DNA of 64,000 nucleotides from Nicotiana tabacum (lineage: Eukaryota > Streptophyta > Magnoliopsida > Solanales > Solanaceae): contig NC_134097.1 in assembly GCF_000715075.1 (NCBI RefSeq), positions 72,201,190 to 72,265,189 on the forward strand, in the 5' to 3' direction. Both the position numbers and the translations under genes were made by a program. A model generated the notes under the pieces. It had not been told where the DNA came from, searched no databases, and saw only the letters and a list, made by a program, of their open reading frames with translations. This document shows positions 1 through 11,152 of the stretch, one piece after another (positions within the stretch are counted from its first letter, which is position 1; each line of letters opens with the position of its first letter).

Positions 1-3000
1 ATTTTTAAAGCAAATATTTACTGAGGGCCCCGCAATTTGTATTTTATTTGGCGAGGCTCATCTCATTCTTATTTTTTAAAATGAATTTGCAACGTCATGG
101 ACACGCATCTCGAACCACGTCACAATCAATGTACCCGTGATTAGAAACACATTTCGACTCTGTTGAGAATTGGATTTGGGTCACATAAATGTGCACCCGA
201 GTTTAAGAAAGTAAGATTTATTAAGGCGCGTCCTAAAGAGTCTAACGTATTGTTTATTTTAGGAAGAGGCCGTGAAGGTTCATTAAACGGCCAAATCCAA
301 AGTCTAGTCAATGGTTATGTATTTTATTGAGGGCCCCGGCGGTTTGTGATTTATTTGGCGAGGCTCGTCTCATTTTTATTTTAAAGGATAAACCTATAGT
401 GACTATATTTTCTATTAAGTTCGTCTCTAAAATAAAAGAAAATCTCTTAATTATTTACATGCTGAAAACGTAACTTATTAGTTACTAGTTTATGGCTAAT
501 GCGATTGGAAAATTGCGATCGAGTTTGTACAAAGAAAAAACTGCTTTCATTTTTATATTCTATTATTTAGTAATGCTAGAACATGAGAGGGATACACAAT
601 AATATCAAAGCAGATTAACTATTCTTCAAATAATTTAAACTAGCATTATTAGATGAAGAAATCATACATATGCAGCCTCATTAATCATTAATTAATCGAC
701 TACATTTTTATACAAAGAGAGAAAAATTAATATTCAAACACAGATCCAAACAAAAGAATTCAACAGGAACAGGAGCCTGATTAATATTTCATTTTTCGCT
801 TCAAGCCAAGAGTGTACAAATGTGCACCTGGAAACAGCAGTACAAGAACAAAAGAAGTAGGAGTCAGCAACAGTAATAACGCGGCAACAGCAGGTTCAGC
901 AACACCGCAAAACCAGTAACAACCAGTAGAATGACCCAGTAACAGATTGAAAACTCAGCAGTGCAAAAGTACAATCGCAGTCAAAGCAGAAGAGAGAAAA
1001 GATACGAGATGCAGTAGTTTCTGACTTTTGAATAACACTCAAAGAAAAGCAAACAAAATTGTTCGAGTGAAAGTTCAAATTGTCTTTCTCTTTTACTATC
1101 ACAAACTCTCTCAAGTATAAAAGTATGTCAACTCTCAAGTGTAAAAAAAATCTGTCAACTCTCCACCCTTTTTCTCTCAATCTTCAAGTTCTAGTCCCCC
1201 TTTAATGTGTCAAATGACCATATATATATAACAAGACCTTGTCTTGAATTCCCACCCCCAAAATTATTCCCCCAATGGCATGTTTTGTCTCACTAATTAA
1301 TGTTTTCTTTATTTTAAACTTTGTCCCCCATGCCTACATTAAATAACTAACACATTCCCAACCCATTACAATTTGTCCCACATGCCTAAATTAAAAAAGT
1401 ACAAGATTCCTCGACATTATAATTTGTCCCCCATGCCTATATTAAAAAAAAGTACAAGATTCCTCCCCATTATGTTTTGTCTTGTCCCCCATTACATTAA
1501 ACAAGTACATCAAAAACCCTACCCCAATATATTTGTCTCCCATGCTTAACATAAAGAATCAAAATAATTTTCAATTACCAAATTACCCCCTCCGACCTTA
1601 TTGCAATTACAAATCTACCCCCCGAATGCAATGCAATTTACCAAATTACCCCTCTGCTCTAAACAATCAATTAATCATAACTCAACCAAAATATAGTCAA
1701 GATGACCAATTTCTCAATAATCTTCAACAACAAATCATATGAACATGATGAACAACACAAACTCCAAATTAATGGAAATAAATCAACCATATCGGGAACC
1801 AATCCTGGTTAATTTTGATCATCAATGGATGAGCAAAGATACAATAATACCAACAACAATATGCATGATTCAATTAAATCAACAAATCACAAACAAACAT
1901 AAACTCACATTAAATCACTGGATTTAAACATGAACTTCAAACAAAGATGAACATGAATTAAATCTGTTTTTTAAGCAACAAATATGACGGATTCTAACGA
2001 TTCAAACAACATTAACATTTTCTGGAAAATTCATAACAACATGAAACAAATTGAAGAAATAATTAATTAAATTTCACTTTGAATCTAACAAGCATTAAAC
2101 TAACAAATATTCACTTAAACAACAACAAAGATTCACTTAAACAACGATACGAACATGAAATAAACATGAAAAACAATTAATTAATCTTTCATTTTGAATC
2201 TGAAAAATTAATTTAACAAACAACACATGAACATGAACTAAAAATTAATTCAAACGATAAACAAAACAAACATTTGCCGATTTTAGATTCGAAAATATCA
2301 AAACAAAATACGGACAAAATAAAACTCAAAAATCTACTAACCGAATCGAACAATCATACGTACGAACTGTTTCGGCGACCCTCGACCAAAGCTCAACCAA
2401 ACGACGACGAACCCGAACCTAAGAAGTTGACGCCGAAGCCACAGCCACAGTTGATGCGGCAGAAGTGCTGAAACAGAAGCAACTGGGGGGGTGCGTCGGG
2501 TTCGCCTGCAGCTGAAAGCAGAAGAGACAGCTAAGGAATAGCTCGGCCATGGCGAGCTCGAGCTTTGAAGAAGATGAAGTGCAAGCAGCAGCGTGGCAGC
2601 AACCAACGGCGAAGAACTCCACAGCAGCAGCCCGCAACACGTTTGGAACGGGAAGACGAAGCAGCAGCTGTTGAAACAATGGTGTTTGCCGGAGCAACTG
2701 TGGAGGGTCGTTTGAGCAGTGACGACGTCGGGGTAGTGACAGCGTCCATGGCGGACTGTCTGGGCCATCACTGGTCGTCGACTGTTATGGCATGGATGGT
2801 GGTTGACAACGAGGGTGAGGGCAGCCATGGACGTCGAGCTCGAACTCGAGCTTGACGTCGAACGACGAAGATGAAGTCGCGATGGATGGTGAAGCAGAAA
2901 GAGCAGCAATGGTGTGAAGGAGAAGAAGCTGGTCGTGGGGTGGAAGGGAAGTAACGAGGGCAGCCATGAATGGGGTCTTTGAGATTTTGGAGAAGAAGGA

Positions 3001-3653
3001 GCCAAAAATGGGTGTGGGGGGCGGACCATCTTTTAGGGTTTTTTAGGTTTTTTTTCTTTTGTTTTTTCCTTTTTTGTGTTTTGAATGAAGAGGGGTGTTG
3101 GGTCAATGGGTCAATGGGGTGGACCGGGTCGACCCGTGTGAAGTGGACTGGGTCGTGGATAATTGTTTAGGCCTGGGGTTGAAAATTGAAGAAGTGGCCC
3201 AATCCGATTTTTATTTGTATTTTTGTTATCTTTTCTTCTTTTATTTTCTAAAACTAAATTATAAAAATACTTAAATTATTAATAAGAACTAAATTAAGTT
3301 ATAAAAGCGCAAATTAACTACCAATAACAATTAACGCACAATTTAGTAATAATTAAGCATAAAATTGTTTATTTGGACATTAAATGCTAAAAATGCAAAA
3401 GATGCCTATTTTTGTAATTTTTAATTTTTGTAAAACTAATTTAATTACTAACAATTATAGAATTAAATTCTACATGCAAATGCGATATATTTTTGTATTT
3501 TTTATTAATTTAGCAAATAAACAAACACAGACAAATACAAATAATAATCCAAAAATATCACAAAAGTACTCAAAATTGCACACCAAGGAAAATCATTTTA
3601 TTTTGCATTTTTTGGGAGTATTACTCATATAGGGCAAAAATCACGTGCTTACA
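1..3653 (-). repeat. E1 3' LTR (partial)
   Basis: Matches 13277-16925 nearly base for base. On the minus strand it starts TGTAAGCACGTG (complement at the 3653 end), directly after the polypurine tract. About 590 bp of its 3' part lie left of the window. It has an AT-rich outer part, a GC-rich CAG/GAC-rich core at 2400-3000, and a block near 1-400 with two GC-rich stem candidates (23-59 and 329-366). ORFs in the GC-rich core are discussed under rejected items. Confidence 0.9.
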
Positions 3654-3670
3654 GCTGCCCCTCTTTGCCC
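3654..3670 (-). other. E1 polypurine tract
   Basis: On the minus strand this reads GGGCAAAGAGGGGCAGC immediately before the LTR start TGTAAGC. That is the expected position and composition of a plus-strand primer. E3 has the same tract before its 3' LTR. Confidence 0.85.
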
Positions 3671-3762
3671 GAAGACACGAAGGGTTTTCGTGCAAAGATA
3701 AAGCGAGCGATTTTTGCCTATCCGAGTACTCCGTGTGAAGCATTTTTTTTTTTGAAAAAGAT

Positions 3763-3834
3763 TTAACCGAACCTTTGCTTCAAAGGTTTCCTACATATCC
3801 CTGGCTAAAGGGGAATCAGGTTAATGTAGTTCGG
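3763..3834 (-). other. Pseudoknot-like RNA module, copy d of E1
   Basis: Minus-strand reading: helix 1 CTACAT/ATGTAG, helix 2 GGTTAA's partner TTAACC interleaved with it, inserted hairpin 1 TCCC/GGGA and inserted hairpin 2 AACCTTTG/CAAAGGTT. In the matching E3 copy helix 2 is TTGACC/GGTCAA, so one pair changed on both sides. See findings. Confidence 0.6.
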
Positions 3835-4359
3835 GAAGCTTTGGTAGCTGGGACTACCGTGGGACTGCAATGTTACTGCTGTTGCATGCTGTTATCACTG
3901 CTTACCGATCTCTTTATTACACCATGTTTAAAAGAAAACAAGAAGCTAGGCTAGACTGTAACTTGTTCTTGTTGCCTTGCTTTCTTTTCGGCTTGTGTTT
4001 CCTCCGATGCTTTTCTTCCTTGAAATTTGAAATGATACTGGCCCTTTGCTTTTCTGAATACCAGTTTTCATCATTTTGCTCGGTCCGCTGGGGACATGGC
4101 TTTCTTCATTAAGCTTTTTGGCGGTTCCTCTGGTGGGTACGATTTTCTTCATCAGACTTGTTATGTTGGGCATGATTTAATGTTCACCATCTGCTTCTTT
4201 CAAGACGCCTCTTTTCTTCCTTTTGACTCATGCGTCTGAATTTGTGCTGGGATCTCTTGTTGCAACCTTCTGCTTCCCGGTGTTGGGGATTTTTATTGTT
4301 TCCTGTAGTGGATTCCTGCTGTAACCCTCTATTTTATTGTCCTATGACTTGATCTTGAA
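3835..4359 (-). other. E1 3' untranslated region, no gene
   Basis: Sequence homologous to E3 56020-56465 in reverse orientation. The short ORFs here are open by chance and are matched by stops in E3. No coding signal is seen. Confidence 0.6.
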
Positions 4360-5490
4360 ACGTATGCCTCTGTTGTATGGGCGGGCTCCCAACTTCAACA
4401 CTTGAAATATAAAGACTGAATGTATGCCTCTGTTATTATGGGCGGGCTCCCAACTTCAATGCTTGAAAATAAAGACTGGAATGTATGCATCTATTATCTG
4501 GGCGGGCTCCCAACTTCAATACTTGAAAATTAAAGACTGAAATGTATGCCTCTGTTATCTGGGCGGGCTCCCAACTTCAACACTTGAAAAGTAAAGACTG
4601 AATGTATTCCTCTGTTATTATGGGCGGGCTCCCAATTTCAACACTTGAAAGTAAAGACTGAATGTATTCCTCTGTTATTATGGGCGGGCTCCCAACTTCA
4701 ACACTTGAAAGTAAAAGACTGAATGTATGCCTCTGTTATCTGGGCGGGCTCCCAACTTCAACACTTGAAAAGTAAAGACTGAATTTATGCCTCTGTTATT
4801 TGGGCGGGCTCCCAACTTCAACGCTTGAAAGTAAAGACTGAATGTATTCCTCTGTTATTATGGGCGGGCTCCCAACTTCAATGCTCGAAAATAAAGACTG
4901 AATGTATTCCTCTGTTATTATGGGCGGGCTCCCAACTTCAACTTTGGAAATATAAAGACTGAATGTATGCCTCTGTTATTATGGGCGGGCTCCCAATTTC
5001 AACGCTCGAAAGTAAAGACTGAATGTATTCCTCTGTTATTATGGGTGGGCTCCCAACTTCAACTCTCGAAAATAAAGACTGAATGTATTCCACTGTTATT
5101 ATGGGCGGGCTCCCAACTTCAACTTTGGAAATATAAAGACCGAATGTATTCCTCTGTTATTATGGGCGGGCTCCCAACTTTAATACTGGAAAGGTAAAGA
5201 CTGAAATGTATGCCTCTGTTATTATGGGCGGGCTCCCAATTTCAACACTTGAAATGAAAAGACTGAATGTATGCCTCTGTTATCTGGGCGGGCTCCCAAC
5301 TTCAACTCTTGAAAGTAAAGACTGAATGTATTCCTCTGTTATTATGGGTGGGTTCCCAACTTCAACGCTTGAAAGTAAAGACTGAAATGTATTCCTCTGT
5401 TATTATGGGCGGGCTCCCAACTTCAACACTTGAAAGTAGTACTAAAATGTATTCCTCTGTTATATGGGCGGGCTCCCAACTTCAACATTC
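4360..5490 (-). repeat. Tandem array of about 60-bp units, 19 copies, in the E1 3' region
   Basis: Each unit carries GGGCGGGCTCCCAACTTCAA followed by a short variable stretch and AAAGACTGAATGTAT. I count 19 occurrences of the GGCGGGCTCC core (two with GGTGGG) at 59-62 bp spacing. Units differ by a few substitutions and single-base indels. E3 has only two single units of the same sequence (about 55674-55720 and 55910-55955), so the expansion is specific to the E1 line. Confidence 0.9.
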
Positions 5491-6448
5491 CTTAAAGTAT
5501 AACATTCTGTTGGCATTATTCTTTCCTGCCTCCTCAGTCATTTTTCCTCTTACTTGAATCATCTCCCTTCAGACTTCTTTCCTCAAAATTAGTGTTTCAT
5601 TCCTCCGAAAATTGCTCGGGATATCACTTTATCCAGACCTGCGCTGCCTTCCATCCTTCCCCAAGTGGGTACCTGATTTTTGAGAAAAATTTTGCGATAA
5701 GAAAATTTTCTGCCCCGGTTTGATGATCTTCTTTATGGCATGTCCTTCCGCCATCTGTAACATTTCTTTTCCCTGCTTCAAATCAAAGAAAGATTTTGTT
5801 AGTTAAAAACATGGTGGGTGGTCGTGCCACTCCTGCTGGGGATGTTTGTTTGTTTGGATTTTTTTTTTTCGGTGTTCCAGTACACTATCAGAACTTGCTG
5901 GGGATGGTACTATTTATTGGGGGATGATATTACTGCTGGGGATCACGTCCCTACTAGTGATCACATTCCCGCTGGGGGTGGTTTTCCCCCTCTTCTTTCC
6001 TTGCTCCGCATTGTCCGACCTTTTTGGAATTTGGTCGATGATCGGCCAAGGATGCTCTTGCATCTCGACCCCTTTTTCATTATACCCCCTTGACATTTAG
6101 GCCAACTCATCATTCGGTCTTGCAACAAATGTCTTTTCCGTTTCATTGTATTATCTTTGGCATGTCCTATTCGCCTTTTGCTTCGCAGCATTTTGGCAAT
6201 TAGTAGTAAGCTCTGAAAAACAAAATCCTTATAAAAACAAACTACTGGAGAAAAACACTATAAACCCAAAATAAAAAGTGATGACTTTAAAAAGATGAAA
6301 GAAAAAGTCTTTCTGAACAAATGTTGGGGAAAGAAAAAAAAGAAAAGAACTTATCTGAATGGTAGAATCAATCCCAATGATCATGTCATGCATTTCTGGA
6401 TTAACCAACTCAGTCTATTTATATCGATCAATTTTTTTGACGACCTTA

Positions 6449-6603
6449 CTTTGCTGGGGATGTGCAGAAGCCCAACTTTCGCCGGATGCGGATCTTATCT
6501 TGCTAGCCCCCTTTATATCCTTGTCGCCTCATAGTGCCCTTCGAGGGGTTTTCACTGATGAGGCTCTCTCATTTCTCTCAATTCTCGTCGCCTTATGGTG
6601 CCT
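6449..6603 (-). repeat. Direct repeat, copy 1 (about 155 bp) in the E1 3' region
   Basis: Starts near CTTTGCTGGGGATGTGCAG and ends near CGCCTTATGG. Nearly the same sequence recurs at 6677-6843, where it holds one extra 12-13 bp insertion after GGATGCGG. A local tandem duplication. Confidence 0.75.
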
Positions 6604-6676
6604 GTGAAGGTTTTCACCGATAAGACTCTTCTCATTTTATTTTCTAAGCTGGAGATTGGAGTGTTACCGACATGAC

Positions 6677-6843
6677 TCTTTGCTGGGGATGTGCAGAAGC
6701 CCAACTTTCGCCGGATGCGGCCCATTTTTTGCCAATCTTATCTTGCTAGCCCCCTTTATATCCTTGTCGCCTCATAGTGCCCTTCGAGGGGTTTTCACTG
6801 ATGAGGCTCTCTCATTTCTCTCAATTCTCGTTGCCTTATGGCG
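6677..6843 (-). repeat. Direct repeat, copy 2 in the E1 3' region
   Basis: Second copy of the 6449-6603 block, with a short insertion (CCATTTTTTGCCAA region). Confidence 0.75.
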
Positions 6844-7138
6844 CCTGATATGACTATTTGCTGGGGATTCTTTAGGTTATCAATTCGTTGCCGACTTTCT
6901 CTGCTTTTATTTGCCTGACTTGTCTTTCCTCGGATTCTGATCAGGAGGTCTTTTTTGGACATCAACATGGGTTTTTTGCTTACGGCCAAAAGAAAAAGAG
7001 GGCATCAAAAAGGGTTCAAAATAATTCTGATGGGTAAAAACCATTACAACTCTTGGAATCGAACTTCTTTCCCAACATTACAAACACAACTTCTGCCCCA
7101 GTTTCTCGCTTGGGGATTCTTATTTTTTGGTTACACTA

Positions 7139-7197
7139 TGACCGAGCCGTGAGGCGCCTACGTATCCTTCTTTGAGGAATCAGGTCAAACGTAGTTC
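7139..7197 (-). other. Pseudoknot-like RNA module, copy c of E1
   Basis: Minus-strand helix 1 CTACG/CGTAG, helix 2 TGACC/GGTCA, hairpin 1 TCCT/AGGA, hairpin 2 GCC/GGC with a 4-nt loop. Lies just downstream of the pol remnant, the same place as copy c in E3. Confidence 0.6.
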
Positions 7198-7451
7198 ACA
7201 ACTCCCTTTTTCTTTTTTTTTCTTTTTTTTTCTTTTGTTTTGTGACTTTTCTTTTGTTTTTATTATCATTATATTTTCTTCTCTTTTTTTTTTCTTATTT
7301 TCATTATTGATTCCAAAAGAGGGGTATGAAAGAATAAATAAGGCTCAAAAGGGGAAGCAAAGGTTAAAATGTTTGGATAGAAGAAAAAATTGCCTCCGTC
7401 ATTTCATTCTCCGATAAATGCCAAGTATAAACAAACAAACAACAATTAATA

Positions 7452-7870
7452 GCCATGTCGATGCATCTTCCCTCGACATCTGTCTGACATGAAGTGCAAC
7501 TGGATAACATCTTGGTCACAATAGACGGCCACTGCCAATTCGGGACAAATTTGCCATTTTGTTTTGGCCTGATGTGGGAGGATCCGTTTCAACACTTGTT
7601 GTCCCTCTTTAAATTTCCTGATATCGTCTGCATCCCCTAAATTGATGTCTTATGCGTCATTTAAGTTGGGCTTGGATTTCTTTTCCAACTAGCTTAACTC
7701 ACTGTTTGTCTCTTTGAAGGCTTTATTATCATCGTATCCCAATTCGTCATCGTGATTGACCTTTTGTATAATCAGTTCGAAATCAGATTGATTTTTAGAC
7801 TAAGTTGAAGATCCGTTATGCATGCCATGTCATTGGAATCAGTATAAAGAGCATTGTTTAGAAAGAGAAA
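7452..7870 (-). pseudogene. E1 pol remnant (start of exon 2 fused to integrase C-terminus)
   Basis: Reading the minus strand, the first part matches the pol start seen in E3 (Thr-Asp-Leu-Gln-Leu-Ser, later Asn-Leu-Gly-Asp-Ala-Asp-Asp-Ile-Arg). It then jumps to a typical gypsy integrase C-terminal stretch (Gly-Gln-Gln-Val-Leu-Lys-Arg-Ile-Leu), ending near Asp-Met-Ala-Ile-Asn. The reverse transcriptase, RNase H and integrase catalytic regions are missing between them. Several in-frame stops occur. The last dozen codons, still present in E3, are deleted. The putative splice acceptor upstream (about 7855-7860) reads ACAA where E3 has ACAG. This is a deletion derivative, not a working polymerase. 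Confidence 0.7.
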
Positions 7871-8082
7871 AGGAAGAAAAATAGACTCAAAACAAAATAA
7901 GAAGAGAAGCTTTCACTTTATAAAAATACGGGATAACAGAGTTTCACACTAAAACAAAATTGGATTACAACTCTGCAATAATCCAAAACAAGAAAGAAAA
8001 ATCAGAGCTCACTACCAAGACTCCCTTCGGATAGGAAGAGGAGTAGCCGTCCAATTGTTGATTTTTTTTTTTGGAACTATTT

Positions 8083-9834
8083 TCACCGGCACGGATCGTC
8101 ATTAATGTTTGGCGGCTCTGGAACCTGAACCTCGATCCTATTTGTGTTGATGAGGTCTTGCACGACATTCTTCAACATCCAACATCTCTCAGTATCGTGT
8201 CCGGGAGCCCCCGAACAATATTCACAACTTGCTAAAGGGTCAATATTTTCAGGAAGGGGATTTGGTAATTTGGGCTCAATAGGATTCAATAGGCCTAACT
8301 GCCTCAATTTGTGGAACACGGTAGTATAGGATTCTCCCAGCGGAGTATATTTCTGCTTCCTCTCATTCTTAAAAGCTTGATTCCCCCGGAAACCTGACCC
8401 TGGAGGATTTCTATAGGCCCTCAGAAGTGGATATATGCTTGGTGGAGGTGGGTATGTATTTTGGGGAGCCGGCGCACGCCATTGTGCGTGTGCTGGAGAG
8501 TGGGTATAGGTTTGTGCATGATGAACGGAAAAATGGGGATCTGGCAGTGGGTAATAATGTTGTGGAGGGCTATATGGAGTGCGGGGGTAATTTTGGTAGT
8601 AGGGTCGTGGTTGGCTATAGTATGGTGATGGGCCTCTAGATCCGAACCATGCTCCCGACTCAACAGTCGTGACATCTTCTTTCTTCTCCTTCCCCAGTAC
8701 ACCCTCAGTGCCGCTCTGGATGGCCTGAGTGGTTGCTTTAATTGCCGAATAGCTCAGGATTTTGTTGGACCTGAGTCCCTCTTCGATCATACCGCCCATT
8801 TTTACTACTTCGTTGAAAGATTTACCAACTGTCGTCACTAGATGACCAAAGTAAGTTGGCTCCAAGGTTTGTAAGAAGTAGTCCACCATCTCTCCCTCTC
8901 TCATGGGAGGATCGACTCTGGCTGCTTGCTCTCTCTAGCGGAACCCGAACTCACGAAAACTTTCCCCGGGCTTCTTCCCGGTCCTCAACAACGTGAGACG
9001 GTCAGGGACTATCTCGAGATTGTATTGGAAATGACCTGCGAAAGACTGCGCCAGATCATCCCAAGTGTACCATCTGCTGGAATCCTGCCTGGTATACCAT
9101 TATAATGCTGATCCGCTCAGACTTTGGCCGAAATAAGCTATCAGCAGCTCATCCTTGCCGCATGCCCCTCTCATTTTGCTACAGAATCCCCGCAAATGCG
9201 CCATGGGATCACCGTGCCCTTCATATAGATCAAACTTAGGCATCTTGAACCCAGCCGGGAGTTGGACATCCGGAAAAGGGCATAGATCTTTGTAGGCCAT
9301 GCTGACCTGGTTGCCCAATCCGTGCAGGTTCCTGAAGGACTGCTCCAGGCTTTTGAATTTCCTCAATACCTCATCTTGTTCTGGGGCTTTAATCGGCTTT
9401 TCAATTTCTGCCGGTGCCTCCAAATGTAGATTGTAGGCATGTGGTTCGGGGGCATGGAATGTAGGCTCAGGGGGATAGTATTGCGTATCGGGAGCCTGAA
9501 GCAATGGCTCGCTGTTTGATCTTTGCAGGGTAGCTGATATGGGTCCCATAAAAGTGGGAACATTTGGTATTGGGAGAGGTTGATGGGGCGGTGGAGCTTG
9601 GGAATCATGGGGGCTTCTCTCCTGATGATAACGGTGATTCGGGAGGCTTGTTGAAGGGCCGGAGTGAGGGTATTCCGACATGTGCCCCAACGGCTCAGGG
9701 CTCTTTTGTGCTTTGGCTAGAGCTAGCTGCATTGCATTCATCTCTAATCCCATCCTTTCTATCTTTTCCATTGCTTCCTTTAACAACTGGCTCACCGGCC
9801 TTTCTTCCTCGGTACTATTCTCTGAAGTAGTCAT
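8083..9834 (-). pseudogene. gag: E1 gag, two nonsense mutations
   Basis: Encodes the capsid/nucleocapsid precursor of an Ogre-like gypsy element. It starts at the ATG at 9834, the same position relative to conserved sequence as gag in E3. Order: N-terminal helix-rich part; Pro/Gln/Tyr-rich linker; retrotransposon gag core (Phe-Lys-Met-Pro-Lys-Phe-Asp-Leu-Tyr-Glu-Gly-His-Gly-Asp-Pro, later Leu-Ser-Gly-Ser-Ala-Leu); a second Tyr/Pro-rich linker; and a knuckle-like Cys-X2-Cys-X5-His-X4-Cys near the end. Two in-frame stops break it: at about 9098 (Glu codon to TAA) and about 8937 (Trp TGG to TAG, a G-to-A change in a CTG context). The frame is otherwise open to 8083. Without the two stops it is collinear with E3 gag, so decay is slight and recent. 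Confidence 0.85.
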
Positions 9835-10118
9835 GCTTGTTGTTATCGGTCCTTTAGATATAGTTTGGTAAGGGTGTGTTGCCAGAATTCTTTAACAACT
9901 AATTGTTTGAGATTCGGAAAACAACAAACTTGTTAGCGTTTAGAGTTTAACAGATTTGACAGCAACATATTGAGGATGCAATGCCCCTAGGCAGTTAACC
10001 GTTTCTAACATGCTTTGCTTTAAACAACATGCGTCACCCCGGCTTGCTTATTTGCCCCTTTGAAGTACTTTGGGAACCCCTGTATTTATTTTGTATTTTC
10101 TTTTTCTTTATTACTGGT

Positions 10119-10183
10119 GGTCGAATCTTATGTGGATTGCCTACGTATCACGTCCCCGCGTGAATCAGACCTTGCGTAGTTCG
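10119..10183 (-). other. Pseudoknot-like RNA module, copy b of E1
   Basis: Minus-strand helix 1 CTACG/CGTAG; helix 2 GGTC/GACC; hairpin 1 TCACG/CGTGA (E3 copy: TCATGC/GCATGA, a compensatory change); hairpin 2 AATC/GATT. Confidence 0.6.
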
Positions 10184-10609
10184 GACCACTAAAAGATAAA
10201 CAATACTAAACATTTTTCATATTAGAACAAACTGGGTTTCAAAGGTTTGAAGATGACCTACAAACTCGAAAATCAAACAACCCACATATTCTAATCAAAA
10301 GCTTTACAAACTCAAAAACAAATGGCCAGCTTCCTTTCTCCGTTTGACAAATGCAACCCAACGGTTATTTTTGCAAATGTGGCCCCTTCCAAACTTCACA
10401 TGAATTTTGAGGCCGGGGAGGATTATTTGGACATTTTACAAACTTGTTCATTCTTTTACGAAAATAACCTTTCGACAACTGAAAGATACTCTAAGGCTAT
10501 TTCGGCAAGAACGGTTTAAGACGCGGCCGAAGCTGGCTCGGCTTATTATGACAAAATTTGAACGGTATTCACCTGACCGTCGACTTTTTTTCAAATTATA
10601 ATAAAAACT

Positions 10610-11010
10610 TGGTGTTGCAAAACACGGCCATTCAGCGTCTCGGGGACGAAGGTTTAAAAGGCTGTGTGGGTCAACTAGACCAAAAATCCTAAACATGACC
10701 CCAAAAGGTGGCCATTTATGCAAAGTCAGCCTTCCGGCGTCCCTTTCGGGAACATTCGGCTATTTATGACAACAACATCACCCGACTTATTTATGACTCT
10801 TTTTATCGTTTTTCAAATTAGAAAAGTCAATATTGCAAACACGGCCTTTCAACGTCTCGAGGACGAAGATTTTTAAGGCTGTGTGGGTCAACTGGACCAA
10901 GTCTTAAAAATGACCCAAAGGTGGCTGTTTATGCAAAGTCAGCCTTCCGGCGTCCCTTTCGGGAACATTCGGCTATGTTTTGACAAAACAGCGTCACCCA
11001 ATTTCTTTAT
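10610..11010 (-). repeat. Duplicated leader block of about 215 bp (2 copies in E1)
   Basis: The two copies share the phrase from the genome-strand ACACGGCC...TTCAACGTCTCG through GGAACATTCGGCTAT. E3 has the same block three times (48965-49617). Each copy has the adjacent hairpins GTTCCC-GAAA-GGGAC and GCC-GGAA-GGC on the element's sense strand. Confidence 0.8.
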
Positions 11011-11085
11011 GACAGAACTAAAATTTGACATATATATTTTTTGATTATTATTTATTATCTGTTTTTGGCTATTTTAGCAAAATGG

Positions 11086-11152
11086 GGGTTGGACCCGATG
11101 AGGGTTGCCTACGTATCTCACATCCGGTGAGAATCAAACCCGCGTAGTTCGG
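11086..11152 (-). other. Pseudoknot-like RNA module, copy a of E1
   Basis: Minus-strand helix 1 CTACG/CGTAG; helix 2 GGGTT/AACCC; hairpin 1 TCTCAC/GTGAGA with loop CGGAT; hairpin 2 ACCC/GGGT. First copy after the primer site, as in E3. Confidence 0.6.

Larger units (their letters stand above)
5491..7138 (-). other. E1 3' untranslated region, no gene
   Basis: Contains fragments homologous to E3 53600-54800 in reverse, including the repeated phrase CTGGGGAT and runs about benign AT-rich spacer. A direct repeat is listed separately. No ORF here is conserved in frame with E3. Confidence 0.6.

Noticed and set aside
2337..3029. 230-codon frame in the E1 LTR GC-rich core (and 15666-16277 in the other LTR)
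   Set aside because: Low-complexity Ser/Leu/Pro product; the two LTRs already differ by frame-changing indels, and the homologous part of E4 has no equivalent frame. Open by GC content.
4967..5557. Frames within the 60-bp array in E1
   Set aside because: Artefacts of the tandem repeat; indels between units shift the frame and E3 has no counterpart.
5267..5557. Possible host gene on the plus strand near 5260-6530
   Set aside because: Whole stretch matches the 3' region of the sibling element E3 in reverse; no plant gene signal.
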